A DNA stretch of 25,248 bases, taken from NCBI GenBank assembly GCA_016839655.1, contig JAEOTW010000348.1, positions 1 to 25,248 on the forward strand, in the 5' to 3' direction. Under the pieces are notes generated by a model. That model did not search any database and was not told the origin of the DNA. It saw only the letters and a program-made list of their open reading frames with translations. This DNA comes from Promethearchaeota archaeon (GTDB lineage: Archaea; Asgardarchaeota; Lokiarchaeia; Sigynarchaeales; SOKP01). Below, piece after piece: positions 8,048 through 15,107 of this stretch (the first letter of the stretch is position 1; each line of letters starts with the position of its first letter). The translations under genes and the position numbers were made by a program.

Positions 8048-8173
8048 TTTTAAGATCAGTTGATTCTCTATCTCAATAATAAAATTTTAAATTATTACCT
8101 TAATTAATAACAACATACTATATAATTCAATTTTATTAGAAATAATAATTAAGTAAAAAAGAGTTAGATAAAA

Positions 8174-8566
8174 ATGGCTAAATGGTTTACCAAAACTCAT
8201 CAATGGTTTGATGATGCTACCAAAATGGTTGGAATTACTCCTTATGCTGCAGAACAGCTCGGAGAAATCAGTTTTGTTGATGTGGAAGGTCTTGAGGGAG
8301 CTGATCTTGAACAAGTGAAAATGGATGGAGATGAACCTTCGAGTGATCCAATTGATTGCACAGTTGAATCAAGCAAGGCTGTTGGTGATATATATTCACC
8401 TGTAAGTGGGAGTGTAACTGAAATTAATTCAGATTTAATGGATGAACCAGAAAAAATAAATGAAGATGCGTTTGCAGCTTGGCTCTTTAAAATCGATCCA
8501 TCAAATTGGGATGCAGAAAAGGGTAATTTATTAGATGAATCAGGATATAATGCATTTAAAGGGTAA
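8174..8566 (+). CDS. gcvH: GcvH-like lipoyl carrier protein
   Basis: A 130-residue lipoyl-domain protein of the glycine cleavage H family, which shuttles the aminomethyl group on a lipoyl-lysine between the P, T and L proteins. The motif TVESSKAVGDIYSPVSG places the lipoylated lysine at K68. The N-terminal WFTKTHQWF and ITPYAAEQLGEISFVDV correspond to the usual THEW and GIT-AQ-LGDIVFVELP parts. The segment from about 40 to 62 (GLEGADLEQVKMDGDEPSSD) is longer and more acidic than in standard GcvH. No gcvT, gcvP, lipoate ligase or lipoyl synthase gene lies nearby, so the partner proteins must be elsewhere or this carrier has another use. The G+C content looks higher than in flanking genes, consistent with good expression. 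A strong T-rich tract follows the stop. Confidence 0.86.
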   Translation: MAKWFTKTHQWFDDATKMVGITPYAAEQLGEISFVDVEGLEGADLEQVKMDGDEPSSDPIDCTVESSKAVGDIYSPVSGSVTEINSDLMDEPEKINEDAFAAWLFKIDPSNWDAEKGNLLDESGYNAFKG

Positions 8567-8581
8567 TATTTAAAGATTTAA

Positions 8582-8610
8582 TTTTTTTCAAAATACTTTT
8601 TCTTTTTTTT
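8582..8610 (+). terminator. T-rich terminator after gcvH-like gene
   Basis: Three runs of T (8582-8588, 8597-8601 and 8603-8610) begin 16 bases after the gcvH-like stop codon. Oligo-T tracts in the non-template strand are the main intrinsic termination signal in archaea; no hairpin is needed. Confidence 0.5.
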
Positions 8611-8657
8611 AATAGGTATAGCAATATTCTGTAAATTTAATACATGAATAAGAATAA

Positions 8658-9164
8658 TCAATATTGAATAGTTCCTGCTTTAATACTAATTATATATTGA
8701 AGTATTATAAAGCTAACCATAAGCATTATAAGTCCAATTACTAATATCCAAATTGCCATTTTTTTATTATATACATATTTTGATGCTTGATATAACATTA
8801 TAAATCCAGTTGAACAAAAAAAAATCAAAACAGCTGCAACAATACTTTCTATAATATAACTATCGTGAATATCTTGATAGATGAATACTGGGTCTCCTTG
8901 TTGAGTAGCTCCAAGTGCAGATGGTCCTCTCACTATTAAATAAACTACCCCCATCTGAAGAAAAAATAAGACTGCAAAGACAACCACGATAGATAAAGAT
9001 CTTGAAGGCATTGGAAGAGAAATTCTGGGAAGCTTCATTCTCGGAAAATTAATCTTAGGTTTTCTTAAAGAATTTCCGAAAATCCAAGGAATTTTGGTTT
9101 TAATCTTTTCAATAACTGTTTCAGAACCAATAATTTCCTCTTTCTTAGATGTGTTTTTTTGCAT
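8658..9164 (-). CDS. OSTC/Ost3-like oligosaccharyltransferase subunit
   Basis: A 168-residue membrane protein with a basic, proline-containing N-terminus (about 1-55) and three hydrophobic helices at about 57-78, 104-125 and 136-160. It resembles the eukaryotic OSTC/DC2 family and the membrane half of Ost3/Ost6 over most of its length. KLPRISLPMPS precedes the first helix (OSTC: KKPPWLHMPS). VVYLIVRGPSALGA (73-86) matches IIYDVIVEPPSVGS. DSYIIESIVAAVLIF...GFIML (101-124) matches the QYIMEG...GFIIL block, followed by the same spacing to the last helix. I recall the human sequence from memory, without alignment. These subunits link the STT3 oligosaccharyltransferase to the protein-conducting channel. 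There is no thioredoxin domain, so it is OSTC-like rather than full Ost3. Accessory OST subunits are a known Asgard trait. Confidence 0.72.
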   Translation of the reverse strand: MQKNTSKKEEIIGSETVIEKIKTKIPWIFGNSLRKPKINFPRMKLPRISLPMPSRSLSIVVVFAVLFFLQMGVVYLIVRGPSALGATQQGDPVFIYQDIHDSYIIESIVAAVLIFFCSTGFIMLYQASKYVYNKKMAIWILVIGLIMLMVSFIILQYIISIKAGTIQY

Positions 9165-9233
9165 AAATTATGAAATAATTATTAAATTAAATTTATTAAC
9201 TTTTTTAATTAATTTTAAACAATATATAATTTT

Positions 9234-10730
9234 CTAACTTGTCTTTTTAAGTAAATTAAGTAACACATTCCATACCTTTTCAACAGATTTAACCTTTAAT
9301 TTTTCATCTGGAGAATGAGCCCCTTCGTTTGTAGGTCCAATTGAAATCATTTCCATCTGAGGAAACTTTTTTTTTAAAATTCCACACTCTAAACCCGCAT
9401 GAATAGCTTTAATTTTTACATCATCTTTGAAAATCTCCCGATATGCATCTTTATAATTTGCTAATAATTTAGATTGAAAATTTGGCGTCCATCCAGGATA
9501 ATCAGAATCTCTTTTTATATTAATTTCTAAATTACTTAATTCAAAAAGAGTTTTAGTTTTCTCCCAGATTACATATTTGAAATACTCACTTAAACTTCTT
9601 TGACTTAATTTTATTATTATATCATCATTTCCAGTAATAATTACACCAAAATTAGATGATGTAAAAACCAAATCTTTTATTCTAGGATGCATTGAGATAG
9701 AGCCATTAGGGATTAGATTCATTATATTTAACAAATTTTCTTGAAGATTTTTTGACATAACTGTGTTATTGGTAAAATCTTCCAACTCTTTTATGGATAA
9801 GTCTAAATTTGGTTCAATACCATCAAAAAGTACCAATATTTCATTAAAAATTTTATAAATAAAATTAAGAATCTCTGATGCATTGCTTTTCTCAATAAAA
9901 AAGATTGATGAAGCTTCTCTCGGAATAGCATTAGTTCGATTGCCACCATCAATTGAATAAATTTTAATTGAGTATTTTTCATTTAACTCCCAGAGAATTT
10001 GTGCGATTATTTTTAACGCGTTTCCTCTACCCAAATGAATATCTACTCCAGAATGACCTCCTGATAAACCAGAGATAAAAATTCTTATTGGTACTAATTT
10101 TTTTTCTTGAACATTGACGGTTATGGATTCTTTTTTTATTTCTATTATGTGAACAAGACCACCCGCACATCCGATAGTTACAGAGTCATCCTCTTCAGAG
10201 TCAAGGTTTATAAGAAAATCCCCCTCTAAAAAATCCTCATTAACTGCGAATGCGCCTCGTAAGCCTTGTTCTTCATCCACAGTAAATAATAAATCAAAAC
10301 CTAATGAGTTAAAGTGTAATTCTCCTCCCTGAATTTTTTTCATTAGGGTTAACATATAACATATTCCTACTCCATTATCTGCGCCCAGGGTTGTTCCTTC
10401 TGCAGTAATCCATTTTTCTTTATTTATTTCTTCAATTTTTAACTTTAATGGATCTTTCGAAAAATCATGAGTCACAGATTCGTTTTTTTCACAAACCATA
10501 TCCATGTGGCATTGTAGAACGCAGTTTCTTATTTGGTTTGATTTAGCGGGAATACTAATTAAAAGATTTCCAATAGAATCAATCTTAAATTTGAAACCCA
10601 AACTCTCTGATTCTTCTTTTAAAAATGTTCTAATTTTCTCTTCATTTTCAGAACATCGAGGAATTTTAGAAACTTTTTCGAAATATTCCCAAAATTCAAA
10701 AGGCCCTCCTAAATCTTTTAAATTTAACAA
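9234..10730 (-). CDS. pepD: PepD aminoacyl-histidine dipeptidase (M20C)
   Basis: Cytosolic zinc dipeptidase that cleaves Xaa-His and other dipeptides. The 498 residues match the usual PepD length. Metal and catalytic residues are in place: H75 and D77 in LQCHMDMV, bridging D118 in LGADNGVG, the catalytic base among E143/E144 in VDEEQGLRGA, D177 in LINLDSEE, and a C-terminal His (about H472) in NEGAHSPDE. The dimerisation (lid) domain is the middle region from about 190 to 390, with GGHSGVDIHLGRGNA. The family is widespread in bacteria and patchy in archaea, so acquisition from bacteria is plausible, though base composition matches its surroundings. Its role is probably peptide scavenging, in line with a peptide-fermenting lifestyle (inference). 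Confidence 0.92.
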   Translation of the reverse strand: MLNLKDLGGPFEFWEYFEKVSKIPRCSENEEKIRTFLKEESESLGFKFKIDSIGNLLISIPAKSNQIRNCVLQCHMDMVCEKNESVTHDFSKDPLKLKIEEINKEKWITAEGTTLGADNGVGICYMLTLMKKIQGGELHFNSLGFDLLFTVDEEQGLRGAFAVNEDFLEGDFLINLDSEEDDSVTIGCAGGLVHIIEIKKESITVNVQEKKLVPIRIFISGLSGGHSGVDIHLGRGNALKIIAQILWELNEKYSIKIYSIDGGNRTNAIPREASSIFFIEKSNASEILNFIYKIFNEILVLFDGIEPNLDLSIKELEDFTNNTVMSKNLQENLLNIMNLIPNGSISMHPRIKDLVFTSSNFGVIITGNDDIIIKLSQRSLSEYFKYVIWEKTKTLFELSNLEINIKRDSDYPGWTPNFQSKLLANYKDAYREIFKDDVKIKAIHAGLECGILKKKFPQMEMISIGPTNEGAHSPDEKLKVKSVEKVWNVLLNLLKKTS

Positions 10731-10826
10731 AATTATCCCTTTTAATCAAAATATATATATTAATTCAGTTATAATAATTATAAAATAACACTAAATTCCT
10801 TATAACTTTATTTAAAGGCTAATCAA

Positions 10827-11957
10827 ATGAGTTGGAAGGATCTTTATTCCGAAGTAAAGAAACGAAAAATGGAAGCACTCGATAAAAAAGATGTAGTGCA
10901 AGCTGTTGAAAAACATGGAAAAATTTTAGCAGTTAATGGGAGGTACGAAAAACCTAAAAAAGTAATAGAGCACATGTACGCATCATTAAAAAAAGTCATT
11001 AGAGAAAAAGAAATTATGAAAGAAGATTTATCTCAATATGATGTTTTACTCATCGGATGTCCAGGAAGTGATATACCACATGCGTCTTATCCAAAAGTTA
11101 AAGATTTTGTATTGAATGGTGGATGGCTAATAACAACAGATTGGGCTATACAAAGTATTATTGAAAACATATTCCCAGGTTTCATTCGGTGGAATCGTGC
11201 AAGAACTGCAGATGCAGTAGTTGCATGTCAAGTAATTAATCCAAATCATCCATTTTTAGATGGTGTATTAAGTGAAATTCAACAAAGCAAGTGGCAAAAA
11301 CAGACAGTTAAAAATACTAAGAAAAGTGAATTCAGATGGTGGTTAGAAACGAGATCTTTCCCAATACAAATTTTAAATCCTCAAGCCGTTAGAGTCTTAA
11401 TTGGTTCTTGGGAAATTCAAAATAAATGGGGAGAATCACCTGTGCTTGTAGAGTTTGATTATGGTAAGATGGGGGGAAGAGTAATTCACATGATCAGTCA
11501 TACTCACTTACAAAAAGGTGGAGCTAAAGGGAAATATGCTTCTGCTCTAATCATTACAAATATTCTAGACGAGAAAGTGTCCCAAAGAATGGGGATTTCA
11601 AAAAAACCAACTCCAGGTTACGTTTCTGATTGGCAAACTTCATACTCTGCTTCTCAACAACAATATCAACCTCCTCTAGAAGAACAATGGGTTTCACCAC
11701 CAGAAGAGACTGATTATTTGACACCAACTACAGGAGGGAGTGGATTAACAGAGACTTCTCAAATAATTGAAGCAAATGTAAGTAGTACAGACTTTTCATA
11801 TGCTACTAAATGTGTATTCTGCGATTATGACTTTACTGAATATAAAGGAAAAATTTATCTTTGTAAAGCTTGTCATGCGCAATACCATGAAAATTGTATC
11901 AATTCACAAATCAATGAAGGTATATGCAAAAAGTGCGGTAGAATATTACTTTGGTAG
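10827..11957 (+). CDS. GATase1-like protein with C-terminal C4HC3 (PHD/RING-like) finger
   Basis: A 376-residue protein of two domains joined by a linker. The N-terminal ~250 residues look like a class I glutamine amidotransferase-like fold. VLLIGCPGSDI (70-80) is followed by YPKVKDFVLNGGWLITTDW, the strand-turn-strand of ThuA/GATase1 proteins, and later HMISHTH. I see no proper Cys-His-Glu amidotransferase triad, so an enzymatic role is doubtful. Residues about 255-325 are a Q/P/S/T-rich linker. Residues 329-370 form CX2C-X13-CX2C-X4-H-X2-C-X9-CX2C (C329, C332, C346, C349, H354, C357, C367, C370), the exact C4HC3 ligand order of PHD and RING-CH fingers. In eukaryotes such fingers act in ubiquitin ligation or chromatin reading; the role here is unknown. 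The gene stands alone on the plus strand. Confidence 0.68.
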   Translation: MSWKDLYSEVKKRKMEALDKKDVVQAVEKHGKILAVNGRYEKPKKVIEHMYASLKKVIREKEIMKEDLSQYDVLLIGCPGSDIPHASYPKVKDFVLNGGWLITTDWAIQSIIENIFPGFIRWNRARTADAVVACQVINPNHPFLDGVLSEIQQSKWQKQTVKNTKKSEFRWWLETRSFPIQILNPQAVRVLIGSWEIQNKWGESPVLVEFDYGKMGGRVIHMISHTHLQKGGAKGKYASALIITNILDEKVSQRMGISKKPTPGYVSDWQTSYSASQQQYQPPLEEQWVSPPEETDYLTPTTGGSGLTETSQIIEANVSSTDFSYATKCVFCDYDFTEYKGKIYLCKACHAQYHENCINSQINEGICKKCGRILLW

Positions 11958-11987
11958 AAATTGAAATCACCTTAAAGATATTAAACA

Positions 11988-12010
11988 ATAAAAAATAAAA
12001 AAAAGAAAAG
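11988..12010 (-). terminator. T-rich terminator of the ferredoxin gene (minus strand)
   Basis: Read on the minus strand, this is an almost pure run of T broken by single other bases, starting about 20 bases beyond the ferredoxin stop codon. It fits the archaeal oligo-T terminator pattern. The plus-strand gene ending at 11957 has no T tract of its own here. Confidence 0.45.
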
Positions 12011-12030
12011 ATAATTTCTGATTCTAAAAG

Positions 12031-12228
12031 TTAGTTTTCTATAATTTCTATTGCCTCTTCAGGACATTGAGTTTCGCAAGCCCTACATCCTACACAGTCT
12101 TCCCTGTTTTCTTCTATTACGTTTACTTTACCTCCCTCAGGTTCACCAAAGCATTCAGAAGGGCATACTTCATAACATGTACCACATCCTGTACATGCAT
12201 CTAAGTCTAGTTTTATGTCGAAGGACAT
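12031..12228 (-). CDS. 2[4Fe-4S] ferredoxin
   Basis: A 65-residue electron carrier with two classic CX2CX2CX3CP cluster motifs: CTGCGTCYEVCP (residues 12-23) and CVGCRACETQCP (45-56). The insertion between the clusters is short and acidic (FGEPEGGK), typical of low-potential clostridial/archaeal ferredoxins. It would serve as the soluble electron shuttle for ferredoxin-dependent oxidoreductases. It is monocistronic, with its own ribosome binding site (AAGGAG) and a downstream T tract, consistent with high independent expression. Confidence 0.95.
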   Translation of the reverse strand: MSFDIKLDLDACTGCGTCYEVCPSECFGEPEGGKVNVIEENREDCVGCRACETQCPEEAIEIIEN

Positions 12229-12237
12229 GAATTTTAA

Positions 12238-12243
12238 CTCCTT
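12238..12243 (-). promoter_or_regulatory. Shine-Dalgarno site of the ferredoxin gene
   Basis: AAGGAG on the minus strand, nine bases before the ATG. It is one of the best ribosome binding sites in the window outside the ribosomal cluster. Confidence 0.6.
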
Positions 12244-12402
12244 GCAGTTCTAATTTCTTATTTTTTGATTATTATTATAATAATCCTAACTTAGATAATA
12301 ATATAAAAAATATAAATTTCGGTTTTATTAAGTAAAGTTATCAATGAATTATTATTTTTTTAATTTAATCCAAATTTTATAAATTCACATTATTAAGGAA
12401 CC

Positions 12403-13515
12403 TTGCAATTTAAAAAACTCTGGACTTATAATCATAATGAACCAATACTAGGATTTCAATTAGCAGATATTAATAATAATCGAAAAATTGAAATTATTGC
12501 CTATAATAAAAAGGGGAATATATTTTTTATTTCCCTAGATGGTCAATTATTACATAAAGAACTAATTTCAAAAGATAAACCAATATGGCATTTAAAAGTA
12601 TTTGATATTGATAACGACGGAGAAAAAGAATTAATTTTAGGTGGAATGGATGGATTTTTAAGAACATTTAAATGCGATTTAACATATAATTTACAATGTT
12701 TATGGACCCATAGTTTTGGTTCATCAATTAGTGGAATCCTTATAGAAAACATTAATAATAATGATATTTATGAATTAATTGCGTTTTCTCTCGATAAAAC
12801 AATAAGAATACTAAATCCTTTAAGCGGTGACTTAATTTGGGGACAGGTTTTTCAAGATGGTATAGGAGATGCAACAGTTTTTAGGAAGGACAAAATTTTT
12901 ATATTAGGAGCTGGAAATGACGGTACATTACGAATTTTTAATGGTTTCGATGGAAAGTTATTATGGTTTAAGAAATTTTCTAATAAGGTAAGATGTGTTA
13001 GTTATTTAAATTCAATTAAAGGATGGGTTGTAATATGTGGCGGCGATGATAAGAAATTACACTTTATAAATGAAAATACTCATCGTGAATTCAAAACAAG
13101 AGAATTTGAAAATTATATATGGAAATGCAAATCTTACCCTCCTCAAAAATACACAAGTGCTATTATTAGTACTTATTCTTTTGATTATTTTGAGGATTTA
13201 ATTCCAATTGAAGATATAAAATTTTCATCAAAAATCGTATCCATAAATGAATATCTTGACTACAAATGGGAAATCGCAGGCTTCAATACTGAATGCCTTT
13301 GTATAATAGAAATTTTTAATAATACTCTTATTTGTATAGGTACTACTAAAGGGGAACTCATTATTATAGAGGAAAACACAGGGAGAATACTTTTTAGAGA
13401 AATATATTTATATTGTTTAAATTCAATTCAGTTTAGTATAGAAAAAAAAATATTAATTTGTTGCTATGATGATGGAACAATTGTAGCTTATACCATTGAG
13501 GACAATTTAGGGTAA
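12403..13515 (+). CDS. WD40/FG-GAP-like beta-propeller protein
   Basis: A 370-residue soluble protein made of repeated propeller blades. Recurrent motifs are hydrophobic strand plus D-x-N/D-N-D/N: ADINNNRKIEIIAYNKKGNI (about 21-40), DIDNDGEKELILGGMDG (67-83), ENINNNDIYELIAFSLDKTI, then GAGNDGTLRIFNGFDGKLLW, GGDDKKLHFI, GTTKGELIII and CCYDDGTIVAY at the C-terminus, adding up to about seven blades. There is no signal peptide or membrane segment, so it is probably a cytosolic scaffold. The start is TTG at 12403: an in-frame TAA lies at 12394-12396 and the first internal ATG would remove the first two blades. No partner can be inferred from the neighbours. Confidence 0.72.
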   Translation: MQFKKLWTYNHNEPILGFQLADINNNRKIEIIAYNKKGNIFFISLDGQLLHKELISKDKPIWHLKVFDIDNDGEKELILGGMDGFLRTFKCDLTYNLQCLWTHSFGSSISGILIENINNNDIYELIAFSLDKTIRILNPLSGDLIWGQVFQDGIGDATVFRKDKIFILGAGNDGTLRIFNGFDGKLLWFKKFSNKVRCVSYLNSIKGWVVICGGDDKKLHFINENTHREFKTREFENYIWKCKSYPPQKYTSAIISTYSFDYFEDLIPIEDIKFSSKIVSINEYLDYKWEIAGFNTECLCIIEIFNNTLICIGTTKGELIIIEENTGRILFREIYLYCLNSIQFSIEKKILICCYDDGTIVAYTIEDNLG

Positions 13516-13570
13516 AATGATTTTATCCAAAAAGCAAACTGTTTTGATATAATAAGCAAATTTAAAATGG

Positions 13571-13588
13571 AAAAAAAAATAAAAAAAT
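13571..13588 (-). terminator. T-rich terminator of the small membrane protein gene (minus strand)
   Basis: On the minus strand these are runs of seven and nine T separated by one A, starting eight bases after the stop codon of the gene at 13596-13901. It fits an archaeal intrinsic terminator. Confidence 0.45.
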
Positions 13589-13595
13589 TATTTTA

Positions 13596-13901
13596 TTATT
13601 CTTCAGAAGCTAGTTCCTCTTCCAATTCTTCGAGTGGAACTGGAGCAGGAGTAGTTAACATACTATATCCAATCCAAATAGCAATAATTGAAATTAATAT
13701 AACAAGAAGCCACATTGGAGCTACTACAAATAGTCTCCAATCAAGCCAATCAACTCCAAATAGGCGTATCCATGCATCCCAATTGGGGTTATTAAATAGT
13801 TCATCGAACATTAAATCAACAATGCTACCCATGGAATAAATGATTGCGATTAGAATACCTACAACCATCACAATTGCGCCAATAATTTTATCCTTAGCCA
13901 T
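13596..13901 (-). CDS. Small membrane protein with acidic C-terminus, function unknown
   Basis: A 101-residue protein with two clear membrane helices: about residues 7-30 (beginning IGAIVMVVGILIAIIY) and 57-80 (LFVVAPMWLLVILISIIAIW). Between them is a ~25-residue segment rich in Trp, Asp and Asn, and after them a Pro-containing acidic tail (EELEEELASEE). The pattern suggests an integral membrane protein with both termini on the same side. I do not recognise a family. It stands alone, divergent from the ribokinase gene. The plus-strand open frame over the same bases is a shadow: its translation is low-complexity Ser/Asn-rich. Confidence 0.75.
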   Translation of the reverse strand: MAKDKIIGAIVMVVGILIAIIYSMGSIVDLMFDELFNNPNWDAWIRLFGVDWLDWRLFVVAPMWLLVILISIIAIWIGYSMLTTPAPVPLEELEEELASEE

Positions 13902-14015
13902 TTTTATAACCGTTTTAAATTTTATTATTTTAGCTATTTTATTTTAATTTTGAAAGAAGTTAAGCATCTAAAATTTGCTTAATATTATTTTTAAAAAACT
14001 ATTAAATTAAAACCA

Positions 14016-14039
14016 TTCGATCTATATTAGTTGATCGAA
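14016..14039. promoter_or_regulatory. Perfect inverted repeat, possible operator
   Basis: Two 7-base arms, TTCGATC (14016-14022) and GATCGAA (14033-14039), flank a 10-base AT-rich spacer. It lies in the 221-base region between the divergent small membrane protein gene and the ribokinase gene, 84 bases before the latter's ATG. Arm length, and centre-to-centre spacing of about 17 bases, would suit a dimeric repressor, perhaps one that senses a sugar. The other possibility is a chance palindrome. Confidence 0.35.
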
Positions 14040-14122
14040 AATAAGATAATATAATGATAAATAACTAGAAAATATAGATACAAGTAAAATCTTAAAAATT
14101 GGTATAATTTAGTGACATTTTA

Positions 14123-15082
14123 ATGACAGAGGAACCAGAATACGTTCTAATTGTTGGTTCAAGCAATATGGACCTAAATATTTATTCTAACCGTTTTCCT
14201 AATCCTGGAGAAACCGTGACAGGAGGATCTTATAAACAATTTTTAGGAGGAAAAGGGGCTAATCAGGCAGTTGCCTCGATAAGATCAGGAACTAAGACTA
14301 TTTTTATAGGGAAGATTGGTAATGATACATTTGGAGATCAAATGATTTCTCGATTACAAAAAGATGGTGTAAATACGGATTATATCATCAGAGATCCTAT
14401 GAATCCCAGCGGCGTAGCTTTTATATTAATTGATGAAAATGGAGAAAACATGATAAGTGTAGCCCCTGGAGCTAACTCTAAAATAAGTAAAGAAGACATA
14501 AACAATGTAAAAGATGTTATTAAAAAAGCAAAAACTATTCTAGTGCAAATGGAAATTCCCAATGACATAATTCAGCAAATATTTACTATAGCTTCTCAGG
14601 GAAAGACTCTTAAAATTTTAAATCCAGCTCCATTGAAACCAATATCAATTGAAATTTTACGTAATATAGATATAATAATACCTAATGAGGGCGAGCTTTA
14701 CAGATTACATTCACTTTTGAATTTCAAAAAGTTAACAGGACAGGGAAAAAAGAAGATCCTACAAGCAGCAGAAGATCTTTCTAGTTTGGGGTTAAAATAT
14801 ATCATAACTACATTAGGGAAAAAAGGTTGTTTAGTATTTCGAGGGAAAGATAAAAAATACTTTGAAATTCCTGCACCAAAAGTTAAAGTCATAGATACTG
14901 TTGGTGCAGGAGATTGTTTTATTGGTGTTTTGGCAAGTTTGTTAACTAGAGATGAAGAAATATTAATTGCGGCTAAACTCGCAACTTTAGCGGCCTCAAT
15001 CGCTGTTACTAAAAAAGGGGCTCAAGAATCTATGCCCTTCTTAAATGAAATTCAAGATATGTATAATAAATTAAAAACTTAA
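14123..15082 (+). CDS. rbsK: Ribokinase (PfkB family)
   Basis: A 319-residue PfkB-family sugar kinase. The N-terminal VGSSNMDLNIY (about 10-20) and GGKGANQAVA (42-51) form the first PfkB signature and contact the sugar. The C-terminal DTVGAGDCFIGVLAS holds the anion-hole GAGD and catalytic Asp of the second signature. The arrangement (NMDL, GGKGANQA, AAxG...) is that of ribokinase rather than fructokinase or adenosine kinase, so D-ribose to ribose 5-phosphate is the likely reaction. It is followed 25 bases later by a mannose-6-phosphate-isomerase-like cupin, suggesting a small sugar-phosphate operon, and preceded by an inverted repeat that could be its operator. Confidence 0.88.
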   Translation: MTEEPEYVLIVGSSNMDLNIYSNRFPNPGETVTGGSYKQFLGGKGANQAVASIRSGTKTIFIGKIGNDTFGDQMISRLQKDGVNTDYIIRDPMNPSGVAFILIDENGENMISVAPGANSKISKEDINNVKDVIKKAKTILVQMEIPNDIIQQIFTIASQGKTLKILNPAPLKPISIEILRNIDIIIPNEGELYRLHSLLNFKKLTGQGKKKILQAAEDLSSLGLKYIITTLGKKGCLVFRGKDKKYFEIPAPKVKVIDTVGAGDCFIGVLASLLTRDEEILIAAKLATLAASIAVTKKGAQESMPFLNEIQDMYNKLKT

Positions 15083-15107
15083 AAAACTTAAAAGACTACT
15101 TTATTTG

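Noticed and set aside
9234..10730. PepD as part of a recently acquired foreign island.
   Set aside because: Bacterial-type family, but its AT-richness and codon habits look like its neighbours and no integrase, tRNA or direct repeats flank it; any transfer would be old.
13567..13839. A 90-codon plus-strand open frame, beginning with an ATG.
   Set aside because: Low-complexity Ser/Asn-rich product antisense to a convincing two-helix membrane protein; its beginning lies in the other gene's poly-T terminator.
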